Shown here: positions 30,001 through 37,113 of the stretch, in pieces
Numbering within the stretch: the first letter of the stretch is position 1
How the letters are laid out: each line of letters begins with the position of its first letter
Assembly (NCBI GenBank): GCA_944388745.1
Contig: CALXJZ010000003.1
Location: 1 to 46,548, forward strand
From: an uncultured Clostridia bacterium
Lineage (GTDB): Bacteria; Bacillota; Clostridia; TANB77; CAG-508
Reading direction: 5' to 3'
Length of the DNA: 46,548 nt
The notes under the pieces: model-generated
Seen by the model: only the letters and a program-made list of their open reading frames with translations
What the model was told of the DNA's origin: nothing
The model's database searches: none
Program-made: the position numbers and the translations under genes

Positions 30001-32428
30001 AGGTATAAACTTAGGATTAAAGAAAAGAGAAAGACCAGATTTATCAGTAGTAAAAGATGTAGAAAGTGCAAAAGTAAGTATAGTTGGAACACAACACGTG
30101 TATAAATATGGTGATAGATTTAACCAAGACTTATGGGAAGAAAATAGTAATGGAGTAAGTGGACATGATTTAGATCCACAAGTAAAATTTGAAGAAAAAT
30201 ATGCCGAAATGACGTATTCTAGACCATTATATCCATCAGATGTTTATTACGATGGAACAGATGACGAAGAAATTCGTGTAGAAATGACATATAAAATAGC
30301 AGTGAAAAATAATTCAACAAACTTAGGTGCAAATATTTATGAATTAGATGATTACTTTGATTCTAAATATAACTTAGTAGCAATAGGAACAGATATAAAT
30401 GCAGATGGAAGTATAATGGAAGGAACTGAAATTGTAGATTATACAGATGTAACAGAGGTTAATAGTGAATACAAGAAAGTAACAATTGGTGGAAATAATA
30501 GAGCTATCTTAGAATTAGGACCTCAACAAGAAGGATTTGTTTATGTAATACTTGAAGTAAATAAAGATAATATAATAGATATTGTTGAGTCAGAAGATAA
30601 TGAATATGCTAAATTAGACAATATATCAGAAATCAAAACATATGGTATAACAAAAACTAATGATAATGGTGAAAGTAAAGTATTTGCAGGAATTGACAAA
30701 GATTCTCAACCAGGAAATACAGATGTAAATGATAGAACAACTTGGGAAGATGATACAGATAAAGCACCTGGAATATTACTAATACTACAACAATTAAGAA
30801 CAGTAAATGGAAAAGTATTCTTAGATACAGATGAAACTTCTTTAGATGCAGGTAGTAGAGTACATACAGGAATAGCAAGACAAGGAAATGGACAATATGA
30901 TGATGATGAACAAGGAATACAAAATGTAAAAGTAACATTAGTTGATACTGAAGGAAATGTGGCACAAGTATATAGTGAAGATACTGAAACATATGAGGAT
31001 GCAGTGACTTATACTAATGAAAATGGAGAATATACAATTGATGGATTTATACCAGGAGAATATCAAATACAGTATACTTGGGGAGGTAATATAGACGGAA
31101 ATGGAATTAACTCAACATATACCCTAGATACAGGTGATGAACAAATTGTTAATGTACAAAATTATAAAAGTACAGTTGTAGATGAAACTGTATGGAATGC
31201 AAAAGGAACAGAAAAAGAATGGTATAAAGATAGCTTTAAACAAAATTATCCAGGATTAGAATGGAATACTGAAACAAATACGGAGATTCGAGCATCAGAT
31301 GCAGTAGATGATTATAACACAAGACTTAATATAGATTCAGAGATAGGTGATATGACTTATGCTGAAAAACAAAAATTGGAAAATACATATGATCCAAGTA
31401 GTACAGCAGATAAATATACAAATACACAAATGAATTCAACTACACAAAGTTTTGATGTTTATATTGAACTTAATGATACTGAAGATGTAAGAGATAATAT
31501 AACAGAACAAGGAACTATATCAGCAAGTGAAATTACTAGTGTGGATTTTGGAATAATAGAAAGATCAAGACAAATATTACAATTAGATAAAGAGATAACA
31601 TCAGTAAAAATTACTTTAGCAAATTCAAATGTTATAGTAAATGCTCAATTAGAAAATGGCCAATTAATAAATAATGCACAATATGTAACAGTAATGCCAC
31701 CTTCAAACGCAAATAATGGACAAGTTAAGGTTGAAATAGATCAAGAATTAATACAAGGAGCAACACTTGATATAGAATATGCTTTAAAAGTAACAAATAT
31801 TAGTGAGTTAGATTATCAAACACCTGAATTCTATATGTATGGTATTGGACATGGAGAAATTGAATCATCACTTATAACATTACAACCTTCATTAATAATA
31901 GACTATATAGATAACAACATGTCAACAGAAAGTGAAGACCATGAAAATTGGACTGTAGTCGCACAAGCTGATAGAGCTGATTACTTGTATGATGAAAATA
32001 GTAATCCAGATGGATTATTATCAAAGGACTTAGAAAGTACATTAAATAGCACAATTAAAATAATAACAACAGATCAACTAAAAGATGATGTATTAAAACC
32101 AATAGGAAATGATAGTGAAACAAGTACAACGGCATTATTAAGTGCACATAAATTATTATCAAATAATGATGAAACATTCTTAGAAAATAATGCAGAGATT
32201 ATAGTAGTCAAGAAAAATAATGGTGGACCAGTAATAACTACAATACCAGGAAATTATGAACCAGGTAATACTTATACATCAGAGGAAGACGATTCAGAAG
32301 CACCAGGAGTAACCATTGTACCACCAACAGGACAAACAACAAATACTGTTTCATACATTATAATAGCAATAAGCTCACTTGCAATAATAGTAGCAGGAAT
32401 AATCTTAATTAAGAAATTCGTGATTTAG
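24029..32428 (+). CDS. 2799-aa surface protein: head-to-tail fusion of two adhesin types in one ORF
   Basis: The ATG has ribosome site GGAGGAA. The first half (1-1373) parallels the 1611-aa protein upstream: signal peptide (1-28), beta repeats, DUF11-like module near 591-650, SdrD B-like domain near 1046-1140 (WLDANRDGKRDSSEQ), FDLKLDKYIS near 1181, and a membrane segment at 1350-1373. A basic loop (KGKIKIKPFKNNK) follows, then a second hydrophobic segment (1389-1410, ending SSDVYG) that looks like the signal peptide of the 1325-aa protein. The second half parallels that protein: a Cys-containing module near 1428, a SpaA-like domain near 1639, ISGYAWEDIAW near 1752, an SdrD-like domain near 2259, and VPPTG (2764-2768), hydrophobic tail, IKKFVI. 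Topology should place both halves outside the cell with a short cytoplasmic loop between. A frameshift-free open frame of 8.4 kb argues that the fusion is real and maintained. The stop codon lies within a GGGAC-type repeat. Confidence 0.8.
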   Translation: MKGRVFKTAIVFLLIFTILLSHAAVLAEEVVNNIEEKAKALIEVSISKYNNFNIEERKGTLLQFNVKTGIEYAEGQDYGAIKKTTTLVDIPELNGQLPERVEVIAQSTKATNGQTSNIQGNYSYDKEQGILQLIASNEGEEPYNQYDSSSRDEYEVICVYGENAYTEQNEERIIEIKAVVSEDLYNEEIGSVTQTVTLPQNLTENIGSIISSDIRTENIYDGYIKSNTAHNTDYQTAYKESMNLLISYKDIGEKIVIDQSNSWQDENEQNLDNVDNVIYTSTQISKQDMIGILGEEGTIKVLAQDGSIIQEINKDTEEAQEGIIEIIYPENTENIKLEFSKPIKEGIIRLQNNKIIKSSVTSLNAKRIVTNESISLSNGEVIENAQKITEIQNAKSSVNLQIDNNGLGNGVTNNVVLTATLKSDSSEYNLFRNPVLRITLPAEVEKVVLGDVSILYGNALNIVESNVVDNSEGNKEIVIQLDGEQTSYNTDNINAGANIVIPANIVLKSDISSTQSVIKASYTNEVVSRNGYITEEGNCDDIPIDIVNTVASEGKNQEEEVLSSDANQDIQNTNQNTQTSNQEIQGQGIELEVYAQVGDKRLENGDNIHTSEIIKYVVSVTNTTDTTMNNVQINCQIPENTVYATVDIGTYTQEAYDYIENPDLKEYRFVAETLEPGQTRTGFYEIVVKDLADSENEKQISNTVSVSIGNTEYASTTLENTLIKSDLDVYLKSYIARDLKNGFSYYLDITNLTDQTINDVKVESTEFQKEMNILDAYYYTDSELALQKFGTYENGKLEGVISSIEPNETITIEIVVEAYNFDDNVNEVPLTMSVKSYTDENDIYYSNENRRSAYPTYVTVKMSSDREGEEVRYGEEVTYILEITNESKIRANVHVYDYLPEYLEPVSLEYERYIIEDDGFGDTMYDIEAEANIGYELEKVERDLSLIIEDQANIDEYLEIPAGKTVTMTIKATTVDTNETVQVSNYATAEKTEEDENIGIKTVTSNIVNFTLLAAYEDEEDPNTGNSGQSGNGNNNNGGTTAEPHSISGVAWLDANRDGKRDSSEQLMSGIEVKLYDASTQTIAQNENGETLRTTTNSQGAYEFNNIQNGNYWVLFEYDTGNYSLTSYQKSGVSATLNSDVIAKSVSIDGIEKNVGMTDTITIADNGLSNIDMGLVTNNKFDLKLDKYISQVVVETSSGTKTYNYQNTQFTKVDIKSREIANSRITVEYTIVITNEGDIEGYASQIVDYIPEGFTFDASQNKTWLKNENGDLVNSSLSGEFIQPGESKQLTLTLNKNLDEDSTGSVINVAEIGQSRTANNLSDIDSIGGNRNSSEDDYSQAELLISIETGALTYTIITILAIGILTLIILIIKGKIKIKPFKNNKIKNIFSIFMITGVLGIVLSSDVYGFSVKWSAGDYFTGSNDVKYVCGHTGWHMCATSNHYYNGTASQINVENSTGDPVTLKTLTLTENDSSVDVVALNDTYNLVGPYKIRSNCADSYISAINIQYTQNGQAKKSTNTNLIVDPKGNKMDLDMTQNRDYTFYIKVSSSVEKINSLKLTVTTKDAVRIRTTTTYKLKYMCTGLEDGRHENASGGLSTTAKVETTQPMVTYKEYSEYDDDYKDASKNVSFGSVEIKGRITINKTDPDTDGNGKALEGIGFTLRMTSGKYEGYYVSADKNGNAVYNREETTLITDKNGKIAINLLEQGTYELIETVNPYYGYEELPKVINSNLTIKNGSNTTLNIENERKYIKISGYAWEDIAWEVGKTEDANQLYKNVADDINDKLLENITVRLRDNEGNIVQFKDEDGNLVDETVTDSNGKYTMVDVSIDDLDKYYIEFSYNGMAYESVNIIDIANPNGTEAIEGDNRTIFNENFAQITAGQSNDSGGTKINDIQYNTEDYKSTINYEGEYLYGYSDEQIEEVAPYTGITLEDYKTYYPVNGVADKYITSSTTYNAYTSVGQSGYLSDIISADEIRENGITEIGSTFEEGINLGLKKRERPDLSVVKDVESAKVSIVGTQHVYKYGDRFNQDLWEENSNGVSGHDLDPQVKFEEKYAEMTYSRPLYPSDVYYDGTDDEEIRVEMTYKIAVKNNSTNLGANIYELDDYFDSKYNLVAIGTDINADGSIMEGTEIVDYTDVTEVNSEYKKVTIGGNNRAILELGPQQEGFVYVILEVNKDNIIDIVESEDNEYAKLDNISEIKTYGITKTNDNGESKVFAGIDKDSQPGNTDVNDRTTWEDDTDKAPGILLILQQLRTVNGKVFLDTDETSLDAGSRVHTGIARQGNGQYDDDEQGIQNVKVTLVDTEGNVAQVYSEDTETYEDAVTYTNENGEYTIDGFIPGEYQIQYTWGGNIDGNGINSTYTLDTGDEQIVNVQNYKSTVVDETVWNAKGTEKEWYKDSFKQNYPGLEWNTETNTEIRASDAVDDYNTRLNIDSEIGDMTYAEKQKLENTYDPSSTADKYTNTQMNSTTQSFDVYIELNDTEDVRDNITEQGTISASEITSVDFGIIERSRQILQLDKEITSVKITLANSNVIVNAQLENGQLINNAQYVTVMPPSNANNGQVKVEIDQELIQGATLDIEYALKVTNISELDYQTPEFYMYGIGHGEIESSLITLQPSLIIDYIDNNMSTESEDHENWTVVAQADRADYLYDENSNPDGLLSKDLESTLNSTIKIITTDQLKDDVLKPIGNDSETSTTALLSAHKLLSNNDETFLENNAEIIVVKKNNGGPVITTIPGNYEPGNTYTSEEDDSEAPGVTIVPPTGQTTNTVSYIIIAISSLAIIVAGIILIKKFVI

Positions 32429-32495
32429 GGACGTGCCAAATTGTTTCAAAATGAAACGAAAGGGACAGACCTAGGACAATTGAAATAACCATCTT
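32424..32495 (+). repeat. GGGAC-family 3'-end repeat overlapping the stop of the 2799-aa gene
   Basis: TTTAGGGACGTGCC supplies the TAG stop codon. A small hairpin (GTTTCA-AAA-TGAAAC) and GGGACAGACC follow. Same orientation relative to its gene as the copies at spoIIE, lemA, pcrA and xth. Confidence 0.6.
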
Positions 32496-32514
32496 AGTAA
32501 AGGGATAATAAAAT

Positions 32515-32550
32515 AAAAAGCTATTGAAATAATTTTCAGTAGCTTTTTCT
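32515..32550 (+). terminator. rho-independent terminator of the 2799-aa gene
   Basis: AAAAAGCTATTGAAA pairs with TTTCAGTAGCTTTTT (one G-U pair) around a 4-base loop, then TTTTTCT. Confidence 0.8.
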
Positions 32551-32559
32551 ATTGCTTTT

Positions 32560-32568
32560 TTCGACAAG
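32560..32568 (-). promoter_or_regulatory. candidate Spo0A box upstream of spoIIE
   Basis: Plus-strand TTCGACAAG is the reverse complement of CTTGTCGAA, 8 of 9 to the Spo0A consensus with the full TGTCGAA core. In Bacillus, spoIIE is directly activated by Spo0A. Here the box lies about 170 bp before the start, rather far but compatible with a long leader. Confidence 0.5.
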
Positions 32569-32739
32569 ATGTAATAAAATAAAAAACGTAAAAAGAGTAA
32601 ATAAAAGAAATAAAGGAAAACCTCTTAAAAAAACCTAAAAAAATGTAAAGAACTTTTTTGAATTAGATTACCAAAAAAGACAAAAACCACAAAGGACAAG
32701 TAGTAAAATAAGCTTATTAAAAACAAAGAGGTGGTAAGG

Positions 32740-35187
32740 ATGTTTCAAAATATGGATGGAAATGCAATAAATGTAAATGAAGGAAAAAAGGATATAAAAA
32801 GCGGAGTAAATATTTTTTCAAATGTATTTACAAAGAAAAACATATTAATATATATAGTATCATTATTAGTATCATTAGTAAGTATAGGATGGGACTTTTC
32901 AGTATTTAGCATTAGTTTATTAGGAGCTTGTTTAAGTTCATCTGTACCTGTACTTGGAATCGTACTAATTTCATTAGTAGGAAATGGTATTAAATTTGGA
33001 GTAGGAGGAGCATTAGAATACTTTTTAACAACATTAGTTCTAGTAATCTCTCTTTTCATATTTAAACCAAGATATAACGAAAATGAAAGAAATGAAAAAA
33101 TAAGAATAGGGAAAAATATATTTTTAGCAACAATCATAATACAAATTGCAAAATATGCAATTTCAGGATTTACACTTTATGATATATTATCAGGGATAAC
33201 AGTTTCAATAATTGCAATGGTATTCTACAAAATATTTGTAAATTCTATTGTAGTGTTACAAGATTTTAGACAAAAAAGAGCATTTTCGATCGAAGAATTA
33301 ATGGGAGCAAGTTTATTACTTGCGATTTCCGTAGGAGCATTTGGAGATTTTAACATAGTAGGATTTAATATTAGAAATATCTTAAGCATATTTATAGTAA
33401 TGGCATTAGGATGGAAAAATGGAATTCTAGTTGGGACAACCTCAGGAGTAACAATAGGAGTTACTTTAGGAGTAATAACAGGTTCAGAACCAATTATGAT
33501 AGCAGCATATGCAATATCAGGAATGCTTGCAGGAATATTTAATAAATTAGGAAAAATTGGAGTAATAATAGGATTTGCACTAGGGAATGTATTGCTTGCA
33601 TATGTTTCAAATGGATATACTGTAGAACTAATATATTTTAAAGAAATATTAGTTGCATCAATTGGATTACTTTTATTACCAAAAAATTTCCAAATAGATT
33701 TAGAAGAATTTATAGGAAATTCAAAATTTTTACCAGTTGTGCCAAATGGAGCGCTAAATAAAAGCAAGGAAGTTGCAGAAAACTTAACACATGTATCGGA
33801 TGCAATAAAAGAAATGGCAACATCATATAGAGGAAATATCGAAGATACAAGTGATGTAGAAATAAAAGAAAAAAATAAAGAAATATTTATGACAGAATTA
33901 TTAAATAATTTAGAGGCATATAAAGATAATATGTTATATGATGACATAGCAAATCCAGAAAGTGAAATCACAAAAAAGATATTTGAATATCTATTAGATA
34001 AACAAGAAATAGATAGAAAAGCATTGCTACAAATATTTGCAGATTGTAATAGCTATGTTGTAGGATTTGATGATAAAGAAGTTAGTCAATATTTAGAAGA
34101 TAATATATCTCAAATGGTTACATTAATAAATATTTCATATAAAGTTAGCAAAAATGACTTTATATGGAGAAAAAAGATAGAACAAAATCAAAAAAATATA
34201 GGAAACCAATTAACAGCGATGTCAAAAGCCATAGAAAAAATGGCAAAAGGAATGAAACAAGAAATACAAGAAGAAGCAAGCGGAAAAAATGATAATTATC
34301 AAAAAGAAACAATAAAAATCACAGAACTTTTAAAACAAAAAGATATACAAGTAGAAGAAATATTAATACAAAAACAAGATAGATTTTTCGTTACAATATA
34401 TGCAAAAGAAATTTTAGAAACAGCAAAAATAGAACTAATTGAAAAGCTATTAACAAAGAGTTTAGTAGAAAAAATAGTATTAAATGACGAAACAAGTGTT
34501 GGAACAAAATACACATTTTTATCAGACGATAAATTTGAAATGGCAATTGGAAATAGTATGGCAACAAAATCAAAAAGTGAGATATCAGGAGATAGCATAT
34601 TAAATATAAGACTAAAAGATGGAAAATACCTTGTTGCAATAAGTGATGGGATGGGAACAGGAAATCAAGCTAAAAAAAGCAGTACACAAGCATTAAAAAT
34701 GTTAGAAAACTTACTATTGTCTGGCTTTGATAAAAAAACATCATTAGACTTAATAAACTCATCATTAATAAATCAAGATAATGAAGTATTTGCAACACTA
34801 GACATAGCAATTTTAGACTTATATAAAGGAAACATAGAATTTATAAAAAGTGGAGCATGTCCAACATACATAAAAAACAATAAAAGAGTACAAATAATAA
34901 AAGCAAACTCATTACCAACAGGAATAATAGAAAAAGGAAACATACAAACATTTGACTATGATATAAACTCAGGAGATATTCTATTAATGTGTACAGACGG
35001 AGTATTAGACGCAAACATAGAATACAAAAATAAGGATCTATGGTTAAAATACTTATTAGAAGACATAGAAACAACAAATACAGGGAAAATAGCAGATTTA
35101 ATATTAAATGAAGCAATAGACAATAACTTTGGAGTAATAAAAGACGACATGAGCATAATAGTATGCAAATTTAAAAAGAGGGATTAG
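32740..35187 (+). CDS. spoIIE: stage II sporulation protein E (SpoIIE), PP2C-type phosphatase
   Basis: An 815-residue protein, the usual SpoIIE length. The first 330 residues contain about ten membrane helices, the middle (about 330-580) is a helical regulatory/FtsZ-interacting region, and the last 220 form a PP2C phosphatase. Metal-binding aspartates are in SDGMGTGNQ (near 636), CTDGVLD (near 752) and KDDMSIIVC (near 802). SpoIIE sits at the asymmetric septum and dephosphorylates SpoIIAA, releasing sigma-F in the forespore. The start is ATG 32740 just after AAAGAGGTGG. The gene is a marker of true endospore formation. The genes often found next to it (tilS, hpt, ftsH) are absent; a WG-repeat gene follows instead. 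Its TAG stop lies inside a repeat element. Confidence 0.93.
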   Translation: MFQNMDGNAINVNEGKKDIKSGVNIFSNVFTKKNILIYIVSLLVSLVSIGWDFSVFSISLLGACLSSSVPVLGIVLISLVGNGIKFGVGGALEYFLTTLVLVISLFIFKPRYNENERNEKIRIGKNIFLATIIIQIAKYAISGFTLYDILSGITVSIIAMVFYKIFVNSIVVLQDFRQKRAFSIEELMGASLLLAISVGAFGDFNIVGFNIRNILSIFIVMALGWKNGILVGTTSGVTIGVTLGVITGSEPIMIAAYAISGMLAGIFNKLGKIGVIIGFALGNVLLAYVSNGYTVELIYFKEILVASIGLLLLPKNFQIDLEEFIGNSKFLPVVPNGALNKSKEVAENLTHVSDAIKEMATSYRGNIEDTSDVEIKEKNKEIFMTELLNNLEAYKDNMLYDDIANPESEITKKIFEYLLDKQEIDRKALLQIFADCNSYVVGFDDKEVSQYLEDNISQMVTLINISYKVSKNDFIWRKKIEQNQKNIGNQLTAMSKAIEKMAKGMKQEIQEEASGKNDNYQKETIKITELLKQKDIQVEEILIQKQDRFFVTIYAKEILETAKIELIEKLLTKSLVEKIVLNDETSVGTKYTFLSDDKFEMAIGNSMATKSKSEISGDSILNIRLKDGKYLVAISDGMGTGNQAKKSSTQALKMLENLLLSGFDKKTSLDLINSSLINQDNEVFATLDIAILDLYKGNIEFIKSGACPTYIKNNKRVQIIKANSLPTGIIEKGNIQTFDYDINSGDILLMCTDGVLDANIEYKNKDLWLKYLLEDIETTNTGKIADLILNEAIDNNFGVIKDDMSIIVCKFKKRD

Positions 35188-35235
35188 GGGACGGTCCTAA
35201 AAATCCCTCTTTTTAGGGATTTAGGGACGGACCTT
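35179..35235 (+). repeat. 57-bp GGGGACGG repeat, copy 1, overlapping the spoIIE stop
   Basis: It runs from AGGGATTAGGGGACGGTCC to TAGGGACGGACCTT. The reverse complement at 40599-40655 is the same element with only a few differences. The TAG stop of spoIIE is inside the repeat. Confidence 0.85.
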
Positions 35236-35250
35236 AAATCCCTGCTTTTT
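35215..35250 (+). terminator. terminator of spoIIE formed by the repeat
   Basis: AGGGATTT (35215-35222) pairs with AAATCCCT (35236-35243), followed by GCTTTTT. The same AGGGATTT can instead pair with an earlier AAATCCCT (35201-35208), so two mutually exclusive stems are possible. Confidence 0.6.
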
Positions 35251-35319
35251 GAATTTTATTCTTTGCTATTATAAAATAGTATAAAATTTATTTCATTATT
35301 CTAAATGTTTTAGAAAATA

Positions 35320-35348
35320 TTGTTTTTTATACTAAAATATAGTAAAAT
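35320..35348 (+). promoter_or_regulatory. candidate promoter of the WG-repeat gene
   Basis: TTGTTT, 17-base spacer, TAAAAT, about 64 bases before the TTG start. Confidence 0.45.
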
Positions 35349-35411
35349 AAAGATGTTAAAAAATAAAAATTAATAGATTTAAAGATTATAAATAAATATA
35401 GGAGGACAATT

Positions 35412-36932
35412 TTGAGCAGAGGAAAGAGATACGAAGAACCAAAACTAAATTTAAAAAAAGTTTTTGCAGTAATAATAGCATTTGTAGTATTAATAATGTT
35501 TATATTCATGATAAGAGGGTTATTTGCAAGAGATGGAGAGCAAACAAGAATAACAAGTAAGGACTATTTTGCAGCATTTCAAAATAATAAGTGGGGAATA
35601 ATTGATTCCACTGGAGCAGTAGTTATAGACCCATCATATCAGGAAATGATGGTAGTTCCAAATAGCAAAAAAGACGTATTTTTGTGTACTTTTGATGTGA
35701 ATTATGAAACAGGAGAATATAGTACAAAGGCTTTAAATAGTAAAAATGAAGAAATATTCACACAATATAATCAAATAGAGCCATTACAAGTAGTTGATAG
35801 AAATGGACAAGTAAGTTATATAAGTAATGTTCTAAAAGTACAAAAAGACGGTAAATACGGGCTTATAGATTTAGACGGAAATGAGTTGCAACCTTGTCAA
35901 TATGATTCAATTTCAACTCTTGAAGGAAAACAAGATGTAATAAAGGTGCAAAAGGATGGAAAGTTTGGACTTTTAGATGTTCAAGGAAAAGAAATAATAT
36001 CAGCACAATATACTGATATTAGAACATTAAAAGCTGATGATACAACAAATTATTTAGTTCAAAATGAAGAAGGAAAATATGGAATTGTAGGAAATAATAA
36101 TCAAGTGATTTTAGAACCAAATTATGATGAAATAAAAGATGTTTATACAACTAATTATTATGTTGTACAACAAGGTGAAACAGAAAAATTAATTAAAAAA
36201 GATGGTACAGATGTTTTAACAACTGGATTTGATGAAATTACAGGAATATTAAAAAATGAAGAAAATGGTGTAATATTTAAGCAAGGCGAAAAATATGGAA
36301 TTATGAATATGTCAGGAGAAGTTACGTTAAATCCAACATATGATGATTTAAAAGAGGCTAAAACAGGAATATTTATAGCTGAAAAAGACGAAAAATATGG
36401 AATAATAGATTTGATAGGTGCTGAAAAATTAGGATTTACATATCAGAGCTTAAATTATTATGAAAAAGCAGATTTGTATGTAGGAGAGGACGAAAACTTT
36501 AATAATTCAATAATTAATGGAAACTTTGAAGTGAAACAAACAGGTATCTTAATTGATGTTGATGAAGAAGAAGGTTATTTTGAATTAAGACAAGATGATG
36601 AAAACAAATATTATGATTTTTCATTTAATGAGAAAAAAGAATCAGATATATTTAAAACTCGTACATTATTTTTGAGTAAAAAAGATGGAAAATATGGTTT
36701 TGTTGATAAATCTGGAAATGTTGTTGTAGATTATATTTATGATGATGCAACTTCACAAAATAATTTTGGGTATGCGGCAGTAAAGAAAGACGGAAAATGG
36801 GGCAGTATTGATGATAAAGGCACAGTAATTCAAGAGCCTATTTATAATTTAGATGATTATTTGACAATTGATTTTATAGGTAGATGGCATTATGGAAAGG
36901 ATATTAATATGAATTACTACAACCAATTGTGA
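35412..36932 (+). CDS. membrane-anchored WG-repeat (beta-propeller-like) protein
   Basis: A 506-residue protein with an N-terminal membrane segment (about 17-36) and a large extracytoplasmic region made of WG repeats. Repeats are visible as NKWGIIDSTGAVVIDPSY, GKYGLIDLDGNEL, GKFGLLDVQGKEI, EKYGIMNMSGEV, EKYGIIDLIGAEK, GKYGFVDKSGNVV and GKWGSIDDKGTVI, roughly every 40-60 residues. Such repeats form solenoid or propeller-like surfaces used for binding; no enzymatic motif is present. The start is TTG at 35412, six bases after AGGAGG; no in-frame ATG lies near. It stands between spoIIE and an unknown gene, with its own candidate promoter. The cellular role is unknown. Confidence 0.8.
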   Translation: MSRGKRYEEPKLNLKKVFAVIIAFVVLIMFIFMIRGLFARDGEQTRITSKDYFAAFQNNKWGIIDSTGAVVIDPSYQEMMVVPNSKKDVFLCTFDVNYETGEYSTKALNSKNEEIFTQYNQIEPLQVVDRNGQVSYISNVLKVQKDGKYGLIDLDGNELQPCQYDSISTLEGKQDVIKVQKDGKFGLLDVQGKEIISAQYTDIRTLKADDTTNYLVQNEEGKYGIVGNNNQVILEPNYDEIKDVYTTNYYVVQQGETEKLIKKDGTDVLTTGFDEITGILKNEENGVIFKQGEKYGIMNMSGEVTLNPTYDDLKEAKTGIFIAEKDEKYGIIDLIGAEKLGFTYQSLNYYEKADLYVGEDENFNNSIINGNFEVKQTGILIDVDEEEGYFELRQDDENKYYDFSFNEKKESDIFKTRTLFLSKKDGKYGFVDKSGNVVVDYIYDDATSQNNFGYAAVKKDGKWGSIDDKGTVIQEPIYNLDDYLTIDFIGRWHYGKDINMNYYNQL

Positions 36933-36934
36933 AC

Positions 36935-37056
36935 GTTAGAAAATAATTAAAATTTTGGCTGTGTCAAACTTCATTTGAAATTTAATCAACGTACAAATAG
37001 TACGCCTCATAAATTTCAAACTTGTTTTCCTTGCCAAAATTTAATTCTTTTCCAAC
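36935..37056. repeat. nested palindrome downstream of the WG-repeat gene
   Basis: Outer arms 36935-36959 and 37033-37056 (GTTrGAAAA...TTTTGGC type, a few mismatches) enclose a perfect 11-base inner stem (TTTGAAATTTA at 36974-36984, TAAATTTCAAA at 37010-37020) and a central GTAC-AAATA-GTAC. It has the same overall architecture as the palindromes at mreC/mreD and mrdA/minC, but a different sequence. Confidence 0.75.
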
Positions 37057-37113
37057 TTAGTAAATTATGGATAATAATTACAATAATAAAAAGCGAAAGA
37101 AAAGGTGATTTAT

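Larger units (their letters stand above)
32429..32739. other. 311-bp intergenic region upstream of spoIIE
   Basis: Holds the tail of the GGGAC-family repeat, a terminator at 32515-32550 and a 0A-box candidate at 32560-32568. The remaining 170 bases to spoIIE are A-rich; I see no convincing consensus promoter, which would fit an activator-dependent spoIIE promoter. Confidence 0.5.

Noticed and set aside
32745-33971. Long minus-strand open frames inside spoIIE
   Set aside because: They mirror the coding strand's codon bias, have no ribosome sites and give low-complexity products.
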